Shown here piece after piece: positions 1 to 5,160 of a DNA stretch of 6,800 nucleotides (position 1 is its first letter; each line of letters starts with the position of its first letter). Source of the DNA: Balneolales bacterium. GTDB taxonomy: Bacteria > Bacteroidota > Rhodothermia > Balneolales > Balneolaceae. The stretch covers positions 1 through 6,800 of the forward strand of contig JAKSCW010000516.1 of the NCBI GenBank assembly GCA_022360375.1. The letters run 5' to 3'. Below the pieces are notes generated by a model, which worked only from the letters and a program-made list of their open reading frames with translations, was not told the DNA's origin and searched no databases. The position numbers and the translations under genes were made by a program.

Positions 1-302
1 AGAAAACCGGGGAGATTACAAATTTACCGGATGTTACTGGGTTATTTGTAGCAATTGGTCATAAACCAAATACCGGTTTATTCAAAGACGTTTTGACCAT
101 GGATGACGTGGGATATATCCAAACCCAGGGACAATCCACCAGAACAGATCTTCCGGGTATATTTGCTTGTGGAGATGCTATGGATGCAATTTATCGGCAG
201 GCAGTTACTGCAGCAGGTACAGGTTGTAAAGCTGCATTGGATGCTGAGCATTATTTAGGCGAGTTGACGGAAGAGCAGCTTGCTGGAGTGGCAGTTAGTT
301 AG
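1..302 (+). CDS. trxB: Thioredoxin reductase, C-terminal part (left edge cut)
   Basis: This is the last 99 codons of an NADPH-dependent flavoenzyme that reduces thioredoxin in the cytoplasm. The reading frame starts at base 3 and stops with TAG at 300-302. The fragment carries the end of the NADPH-domain region (LFVAIGHKPNTGLF) and then the returning C-terminal FAD-binding segment, with PGIFACGDAMD followed by IYRQAVTAAGTGCKAALDAE. This segment is close to the E. coli TrxB ending, in which Asp of the GD pair contacts FAD and RQA contacts the flavin. The redox CxxC centre lies upstream of the window and cannot be checked. The gene ends about 10 bases before a stem-loop and converges on the DUF4342 gene. 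Related pyridine-nucleotide oxidoreductases share the fold, but the RQAVTAAGTGC block makes TrxB the clear best call. Confidence 0.95.
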   Translation, partial: KTGEITNLPDVTGLFVAIGHKPNTGLFKDVLTMDDVGYIQTQGQSTRTDLPGIFACGDAMDAIYRQAVTAAGTGCKAALDAEHYLGELTEEQLAGVAVS

Positions 303-311
303 AGGAGTTCA

Positions 312-335
312 AAAGGAGAGTTTTAACTCTCCTTT
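312..335 (+). terminator. Stem-loop terminator between convergent genes
   Basis: A perfect 9-bp inverted repeat, AAAGGAGAG / CTCTCCTTT, encloses TTTTAA, and one more T-A pair can form inside. On the plus strand it is followed by a T-rich run (GTTATTTCTTTTTCTTC), as expected for an intrinsic terminator of trxB. On the minus strand it begins one base after the TAA of the DUF4342 gene and is followed by only four T residues, so termination in that direction would be weaker. The stem is A/T-rich at its base, so strength is uncertain. Confidence 0.75.
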
Positions 336-336
336 G

Positions 337-792
337 TTATTTCTTTTTCTTCTTTCCTACAGTTTTCTCTTCTTTCTCCTGTTTTTCTTCTTTTTCAGTA
401 GCTTCTTCCTTTTTTGCAGAAGTATTTTCTTTGGTTTCCTCTTTCTCTTCCTCGTCTTCGGTTATTTCGATGATTTCCGCATCTACAGAATATTCATCAC
501 CCTCGTCTTCGTCAATTTCTCTCTCAACTAAAATCTGGTAATCATTAATAAACATGGCAAACATCCCAATCGCAGAAATAACCGGGGCCATGGCACCAAC
601 TAACGCAGCTCCACCTACTCCTACGGCTAATTGAGTCTGGAAAACAACTTCTCCTTTGTCATTTTTTATAATAAGACGGCGGGCGCTTCCTTCCTTGATG
701 AATTCTCTGATTTTAGAGATTACTTCGTTTACTCCACCCTGCACCTCTTCAAATATGTGTTTAGCTTTTTGTTTAGCCTCTTCTTTTTTCAT
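337..792 (-). CDS. DUF4342-type protein with hydrophobic segment and charged tail
   Basis: A 151-residue protein of unknown function. Residues about 8-90 look like a DUF4342 domain: an amphipathic helix (VNEVISKIREFIKEG), a short beta-type stretch with the pattern ARRLIIKNDKGEVVFQTQL, then a Gly/Ala-rich hydrophobic segment (about 55-83) ending in FINDYQILVE. The hydrophobic segment could be one membrane helix or a buried hairpin. Residues about 91-151 are a low-complexity tail, first acidic (DEDEGDE, TEDEEEKEE), then mixed Glu/Lys, ending in five lysines. It is probably disordered. The start at the ATG complementary to 790-792 has no clear Shine-Dalgarno but is the only Met before the domain. 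The gene is transcribed away from comM and toward trxB. The domain assignment is from memory of the family pattern; no biochemical role is inferred. Confidence 0.82.
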   Translation of the reverse strand: MKKEEAKQKAKHIFEEVQGGVNEVISKIREFIKEGSARRLIIKNDKGEVVFQTQLAVGVGGAALVGAMAPVISAIGMFAMFINDYQILVEREIDEDEGDEYSVDAEIIEITEDEEEKEETKENTSAKKEEATEKEEKQEKEEKTVGKKKKK

Positions 793-880
793 GATATGTG
801 CGATTTATGAAATTTTGTGTAAGGAGTTTTCTCCAGCGGGGTCTAGCTACGTAAACGTAATAAAAAAGATTCAAAGTTAA
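793..880. promoter_or_regulatory. Divergent spacer between DUF4342 gene and comM
   Basis: These 88 bases separate two genes read in opposite directions, so promoters for both are expected here. I see a TTTG at 814-817 and the palindrome TACGTA inside CTACGTAAACGTAA, but no well-spaced pair of the Bacteroidota -33 TTTG and -7 TAnnTTTG elements in either direction. A small GGAG-TTTT-CTCC hairpin lies at 823-834. The last 20 bases before the comM ATG are A-rich, which is common at leader-type starts lacking Shine-Dalgarno in this group. The promoter role is inferred from gene arrangement, not from a clear motif. Confidence 0.4.
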
Positions 881-2422
881 ATGTTAGCAAGAGTGTACTG
901 TGCGTCTACTGTCGGGGTAGATGCAAAAATCATTGATGTGGAGACGCATCACACGAATGGAATGCCGAAGTTCTTCCTGGTAGGATTACCAGACCGGGCG
1001 GTATCGGAATCAAGAGACAGAGTGGAAGCAGCAATAAGAAATACAGGCTCCTATTATCCTTTAGGGCGAATTACTGTTAACCTGGCACCAGCGGATTTAC
1101 CTAAAGAAGGAAACGCTTTTGATCTTCCGATTGCTGTGGGTTTACTGCGGATGTCGGGTCAGATTCATACCGAAAAACTCGAAGAAACAGTGATGCTGGG
1201 TGAACTTGCGCTGGATGGGCAAATCCGGCCTGTTAAAGGAGTGCTTCCTATTGCGGTAGAGGCAAAGAAGCGAGGGTTTAAATACCTTATTGTACCGAAG
1301 CAAAATGGCCCGGAAGCAGCAGTAGTAGATGGAATCGAAATTTTTCCATTTGAACATCTGAATCAGGTAAAGGATTGGTTGGAGAATCGAGGTAATATGG
1401 ATTCATTCAATATTGATGTGCAACGAGTGTTTACCAAGAATGGAAAACATGAAATGCTGGATTTCAGCGATGTTCGCGGGCAGGAAAATGTAAAGCGTGG
1501 ATTGGAAATTGCTGCAGCCGGAGGCCATAACGTGGTGATGGTGGGACCTCCTGGTTCCGGAAAAACGATGATGGCTCGGCGAATACCTACTATTCTTCCA
1601 CCACTAACGTTAGATGAAGCATTAGAAACCACCAAAATTCATTCTGTGTCTGGTTTAATGCAAAATGGAAAAGCGTTAATTACTTCTCGTCCATTTCGGG
1701 CACCCCATCATACTGTTTCGGATGTAGCTTTAGTTGGCGGCGGCGGAATTCCAATGCCCGGAGAGATATCGATGGCGCATAATGGAGTTTTGTTTCTGGA
1801 TGAGCTTCCTGAATTCAAACGAAGTGCGTTAGAAGTTATGCGGCAACCATTGGAAGATGCCTCAGTTTCCATTTCAAGAGCAAGAATGAGCGTAACCTAT
1901 CCAAGCCGTGTGATGTTGGTAGCGTCGATGAACCCTTCGCCATCCGGAGATTGGTACAACCCCAACGAAATGAACGGGACTTCCTCCCTTCAAATGCAAA
2001 GATATTTGAGCAAAATCAGCGGCCCCTTGTTAGACCGGATTGATCTTCACATAGAAGTAAATAAGGTGAGTTATGATGAACTATCCGGGAAAGCAAAAGG
2101 CGAGACTTCGGAGCAAATTCGGAACCGGGTAGTGGAAGCAAGGGAAATTCAGTCCAAAAGATTTTTAGGAGTGAAGGGGGTGTATAGCAATGCGCAAATG
2201 AATACCCGGCAGGTGCGAAAGGTTTGTGAGTTGGATTCGGAAGGATCTTCCATCCTAAAGCAGGCAATTACATCCCTGGGGCTTTCCGCACGAGCCTATG
2301 ATCGAATACTAAAGGTTGCCCGAACTATCGCCGATTTAGATAATAGCGAGCGAATACGGTCTGCACATATCGCGGAAGCGATCCAGTACAGGAGTTTGGA
2401 TAGAGATGGCTGGCTTGGTTAG
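881..2422 (+). CDS. comM: YifB/ComM family Mg-chelatase-like AAA+ ATPase
   Basis: A 513-residue AAA+ ATPase, the usual length for YifB/ComM (about 505-515). The family includes ComM, a hexameric helicase that drives branch migration when transforming DNA recombines with the chromosome; a role in this organism is inferred. The N-terminal ChlI/Lon-like domain (about 20-165) has VGLPDRAVSESRDRVEAA and the conserved ITVNLAPADLPKEG block. The ATPase core has Walker A GPPGSGKT at 222-229, Walker B VLFLDE at 303-308, and a GPLLDRID segment with the likely arginine finger R386. The C-terminal Mg-chelatase domain ends with SARAYDR (469-475) and a final helix. The four cysteines found in many homologues between Walker B and GPLLDR are replaced (S353, S355, G366, S368). 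The ATG at 881 is preceded by A-rich sequence without a Shine-Dalgarno; the protein begins MLARVYCAST, matching family starts. Confidence 0.95.
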   Translation: MLARVYCASTVGVDAKIIDVETHHTNGMPKFFLVGLPDRAVSESRDRVEAAIRNTGSYYPLGRITVNLAPADLPKEGNAFDLPIAVGLLRMSGQIHTEKLEETVMLGELALDGQIRPVKGVLPIAVEAKKRGFKYLIVPKQNGPEAAVVDGIEIFPFEHLNQVKDWLENRGNMDSFNIDVQRVFTKNGKHEMLDFSDVRGQENVKRGLEIAAAGGHNVVMVGPPGSGKTMMARRIPTILPPLTLDEALETTKIHSVSGLMQNGKALITSRPFRAPHHTVSDVALVGGGGIPMPGEISMAHNGVLFLDELPEFKRSALEVMRQPLEDASVSISRARMSVTYPSRVMLVASMNPSPSGDWYNPNEMNGTSSLQMQRYLSKISGPLLDRIDLHIEVNKVSYDELSGKAKGETSEQIRNRVVEAREIQSKRFLGVKGVYSNAQMNTRQVRKVCELDSEGSSILKQAITSLGLSARAYDRILKVARTIADLDNSERIRSAHIAEAIQYRSLDRDGWLG

Positions 2423-2429
2423 GGGTGAC

Positions 2430-2510
2430 ATGGATATGCGGTGTAAGAACGTTAAAGAATTTGGTACACTTTTTGAAGGAACTACATCTAAGAAAGCAGG
2501 TTACAGTTAA
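2430..2510 (+). CDS. Possible 26-residue micro-ORF upstream of small membrane ORF
   Basis: A short frame with the peptide MDMRCKNVKEFGTLFEGTTS followed by KKAGYS and TAA. It begins 7 bases after the comM stop and is preceded by AGGGGTGAC, which could pair partly with the anti-Shine-Dalgarno, though spacing to the ATG is very short. It ends 15 bases before the next micro-ORF. The peptide is soluble, lysine-containing and has one cysteine; I recognise no family. It could be a leader peptide, a coupled small protein, or chance. The only support is position and the upstream G-rich sequence. Confidence 0.25.
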   Translation: MDMRCKNVKEFGTLFEGTTSKKAGYS

Positions 2511-2525
2511 AAAGGTGGAGGAACT

Positions 2526-2615
2526 ATGAGAGAAAAAACTAAATATTGGGAAAGTAATTTGGTATTTACCCTGCCAATTCTCTTGATCATTTTATACTTA
2601 TTATTCACTTTATAA
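2526..2615 (+). CDS. Putative 29-residue single-pass membrane micro-protein
   Basis: This short frame encodes MREKTKYWESN, then a hydrophobic stretch (LVFTLPILLIILYLLFTL) running to the TAA stop. The N-terminus is charged and about 18 residues are nonpolar, enough for one membrane helix. It is preceded by AAAGGTGGAGGAACT: GGAGG sits 4 bases from the ATG, the strongest Shine-Dalgarno in the window and in contrast to comM and priA, which have none obvious. No known family is recognised; KYWxxNL followed by a hydrophobic helix faintly recalls the start of DUF4212 symporter small subunits, but those are about 80-100 residues and no symporter lies nearby. Alternatives are a truncated remnant or a hydrophobic type I toxin-like peptide. 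It lies between comM and priA on the same strand. Confidence 0.5.
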   Translation: MREKTKYWESNLVFTLPILLIILYLLFTL

Positions 2616-2638
2616 AAGTTGATTTCAGCGTATTATTT

Positions 2639-2663
2639 GGATATGCTCAAAAGCATTTTATCC
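2639..2663 (+). other. Bulged stem-loop just upstream of priA start
   Basis: GGAT (2639-2642) can pair with ATCC (2660-2663), and ATGCT (2643-2647) with AGCAT (2652-2656), around a CAAA loop, leaving three T residues bulged on the 3' side. Two further G-T pairs can extend the base. The hairpin ends 11 bases before the priA GTG. It could be a weak terminator for the micro-ORF transcript, since a short T run follows the inner stem, or a 5' untranslated structure affecting priA translation. Nine base pairs in A/T-rich DNA can also arise by chance. Confidence 0.3.
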
Positions 2664-2674
2664 GGTAAATAATA

Positions 2675-5098
2675 GTGCAAACTTACGTTGATATAGTTCT
2701 TCCTGCAGCCGTCAGGAAAATATTTACTTATCACATCCATTCGAAGGAACATTCCGAAGAGTTGGTTGGACGCAGGGTTTGGATTCCCTTTCGGAATTAT
2801 TATGCAATCGGGGTAATTGTAGAAGTTCATCAAAATAAACCAAGTTTTGAGACAAGGCCCATACGTGAGATACTGGATGAAAAGCCAGTAGTGGATAAGC
2901 AGCTTATGGAGCTTACACGGTGGATTCACCAGTTCTACTACAGTAGCTGGGGAGAGGTGATTCAAGCAGCGCTTCCTTCTGGTCTGAATTTTGTTTCAAA
3001 GAAATATGTCAGACGCTCTTCAAGTTTTGAAGGGAATATTTCTGCTGATGAGAAAGACCTGATTGCAGAATTCATCGATGAAAAGGAGTGGTCATATTCC
3101 GAACTGGTAAAACGTTTCAAAGGAACCTCGGGGAATAGAATTTTTAATCAGCTACTCAGAAAAGGAGCAGTTGAGATCTGGGAGGAACCGGAACTCAAAA
3201 CTGTTCAGCCAACAATCCGGGTTTGGGAGTTATGCAGCGGTAAATCTCCTGCAGACATCAAAACTGATTCCGAAAAACCCAGGAAATGGGAGCAGGCGCT
3301 GCTTGAGTTTTCAAAGCTGGATATGCCTGTTCGGCACACAAAACTGATTCAAAATAAGCTGTTTACCAATTACACCTTATCCAGGCTAAAAAAGGAAGGT
3401 TGGATAATCGATAACTGGGTAACCGAGGATAACATCCGTAAAGAAGTTACACTCGAAACCGCTTCGCCTAACCCTCTGAATGAAGAGCAGAAACTGGTTT
3501 TTCAAAAAATGAAGCCAGCCATCCAGGACAGAAGGTTCGCCAATTTTTTGTTGTACGGAATTACCGGGAGTGGTAAAACCGAAGTATATATCCACGCGCT
3601 GAGTGAAATCCGGGGGTTGGGTAAAGGGGGCATTGTTCTGGTTCCGGAAATTGCATTAACTCCACAAACAGTTTCCCGGTTTCAACATATTTTTGGAGAT
3701 CAAGTTGCTATTCTCCATAGCCGGATGACAGATCGCGAGCGGCTTTCGGAATGGAAAGCGTTAGAGTCGGGTAGGAAACACATTGCTATCGGGCCACGCT
3801 CGGCGGTATTTGCTCCGGTTCAGAATTTGGGGTTAATCATCCTGGATGAAGAGCATGATGCTTCCTATAAACAAGAAGATCCGGCGCCTCGCTATCATGC
3901 TCGTGAAGTAGCTATCATGAGAGCTAGCCTTTCGAAAGCTACTGTGATTATGGGTAGCGCAACCCCCAGCATGCAGGTTCTTTCGATGGTGGAAAGAGGT
4001 AAAGCAGAATTAATGGAATTGAGTCAACGTCATGGAGGGGCACAGTTACCAGAAATCAGCATTATAGATTTGAAGCAATACAGAAACGCAATGCGTGGTT
4101 CTTTATCTGTAGCTTTGTTTGAATCGATAGAAAAGTCTCTTTCAAAAAACGAGCAGGTGATTCTGCTGTATAACAGGCGGGGATTTGGAAGTTATATTCA
4201 ATGCGATAATTGTGGTCACATCCCCCAAAGCCCTGAATGTTCGGTAAGCCTGACTTACCACAAACACCGAAATATCTTGCTGGACCATTATTCAGGGTAT
4301 TCCAGAAAAGCAGACACTTACTGCGAAAAATGTGGTTCAAAACAACTTATTGTTCAAGGTTCAGGAACCCAGAAAATTGAAGAAGAACTGGAAGAGTTAT
4401 TTCCAGAGGCTAAGGTGCTTCGTTTTGATAAAGATTCTACTTCCGGAAAAGGGGCCCATGAACGTATTCTGAAGGACTTCGAAGACCAAAAAGCCGATAT
4501 TTTACTGGGTACTCAACTTGTGGCGAAGGGGCTGAATTTCCCAAATGTGACCACCGTGGGAGTAATTGATGCAGATACCGAACAAGCCTTTCCTTCCTTT
4601 AACTCGTCCGAACGTTTGTACCAATTGTTGAGCCAGGTTTCAGGACGATCCGGACGGGCTGATAAAAAAGGACGGGTTTTCATACAAACGCGACAAAGCG
4701 ATAATCCAGTTATCCGGTTTGCAAAACTTCACGATCACAAGGGGTTTGCAAAAGAGGAAATGGCATTTAGGAGGGAATTGAAGTATCCGCCATATTCAAG
4801 AATCATCAGGTTTGTACTGAAAGCAAAAAATGAACAGAAGGTGATACAATCGGCGCACCGGTTGAAGAATGTGGTTGAAGGTATTGTTCCCGACCTCCCT
4901 ATTCTTGGGCCATCACCCGCGGCAATTGGCTGGATGAACAAAAATTATGTTTGGGAAATTTATCTCAAAATTGATGTACAGAAAGGTGCCGGATACATTC
5001 AGGCGCTAATGAATTTGATTATGGAAAACTACCATCACCAGGCGGATGCAGGTCTGTCTCAGGTTAGGGTAAATATAAATATTGATTCTATTCGCTAA
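2675..5098 (+). CDS. priA: Primosomal protein N' (PriA), replication restart helicase
   Basis: An 807-residue superfamily 2 DNA helicase that recognises stalled or repaired forks and reloads the replicative helicase. The N-terminal 3'-DNA-binding domain starts TYVDIVLPAAVRKIFTY and has GRRVWIPF. The helicase core has Walker A GITGSGKTE at 295-303, DEEH at 391-394, GSATPS at 427-432, GTQLVAKG at 612-619 and motif VI QVSGRSGR at 654-661. The zinc region between the two RecA-like lobes keeps the outer cysteine set (C510, C513, C550, C553), but the inner set has only C522; the other three positions are S519, D537 and S540. The start is GTG, with an in-frame TAA at 2666-2668, so no upstream ATG is possible, and the protein begins where family members begin. 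No Shine-Dalgarno is visible. Length exceeds E. coli PriA (732) but is normal for this phylum. It follows comM after 252 bases. Confidence 0.96.
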   Translation: MQTYVDIVLPAAVRKIFTYHIHSKEHSEELVGRRVWIPFRNYYAIGVIVEVHQNKPSFETRPIREILDEKPVVDKQLMELTRWIHQFYYSSWGEVIQAALPSGLNFVSKKYVRRSSSFEGNISADEKDLIAEFIDEKEWSYSELVKRFKGTSGNRIFNQLLRKGAVEIWEEPELKTVQPTIRVWELCSGKSPADIKTDSEKPRKWEQALLEFSKLDMPVRHTKLIQNKLFTNYTLSRLKKEGWIIDNWVTEDNIRKEVTLETASPNPLNEEQKLVFQKMKPAIQDRRFANFLLYGITGSGKTEVYIHALSEIRGLGKGGIVLVPEIALTPQTVSRFQHIFGDQVAILHSRMTDRERLSEWKALESGRKHIAIGPRSAVFAPVQNLGLIILDEEHDASYKQEDPAPRYHAREVAIMRASLSKATVIMGSATPSMQVLSMVERGKAELMELSQRHGGAQLPEISIIDLKQYRNAMRGSLSVALFESIEKSLSKNEQVILLYNRRGFGSYIQCDNCGHIPQSPECSVSLTYHKHRNILLDHYSGYSRKADTYCEKCGSKQLIVQGSGTQKIEEELEELFPEAKVLRFDKDSTSGKGAHERILKDFEDQKADILLGTQLVAKGLNFPNVTTVGVIDADTEQAFPSFNSSERLYQLLSQVSGRSGRADKKGRVFIQTRQSDNPVIRFAKLHDHKGFAKEEMAFRRELKYPPYSRIIRFVLKAKNEQKVIQSAHRLKNVVEGIVPDLPILGPSPAAIGWMNKNYVWEIYLKIDVQKGAGYIQALMNLIMENYHHQADAGLSQVRVNINIDSIR

Positions 5099-5160
5099 AA
5101 AGTTGCAATAACGCGAAGAAAGTAAGTATTTATGCTGGAAATCATTGACCAACGATTTTT
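5099..5160 (+). other. Short spacer between priA and the ligase gene
   Basis: These 62 bases hold no convincing promoter or terminator. TTCGC at the priA end (5091-5095) and GCGAA (5113-5117) can pair, with GTT/AAC inside, but no T run follows. AAATC (5139-5143) and GATTT (5154-5158) form another short inverted repeat right against the next start codon. A 15-codon frame from ATG 5132 stops at TAA 5177-5179, overlapping the ligase start, and looks like chance. Same-strand arrangement and a small gap allow cotranscription with priA, but this is not shown. Confidence 0.35.

Noticed and set aside
280..531. An 83-codon plus-strand frame rich in Phe and Leu
   Set aside because: It is the complement of the Glu/Lys tail codons of the DUF4342 gene; the Phe/Ser/Leu bias is explained by that T-rich complement. 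It also overlaps the trxB end and terminator.
856..873. Minus-strand promoter-like pair for the DUF4342 gene: TTTG at 870-873 reversed and TACGTTTA
   Set aside because: The spacing between the two elements is about 12 bases, well short of the usual 19-21 for Bacteroidota promoters, so I do not call it.
656..880. A 74-codon plus-strand frame ending directly before the comM ATG
   Set aside because: Most of it is antisense to the start of the DUF4342 gene and its peptide resembles no family. The abutting stop codon appears to be coincidence.
1363..1635. A minus-strand frame across the ComM Walker A region, with similar minus-strand frames at 1142-1357 and 2016-2267
   Set aside because: These are shadows of a strongly conserved coding frame, with low-credibility compositions and no start signals.
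2633..2965. A 110-codon minus-strand frame over the priA start
   Set aside because: It is antisense to the conserved PriA N-terminal domain and encodes nothing recognisable.
5091..5117. Inverted repeat TTCGC/GCGAA at the priA stop as a terminator
   Set aside because: The stem is interrupted and followed by GAAAGTAAG with no T run, so there is no support for termination.
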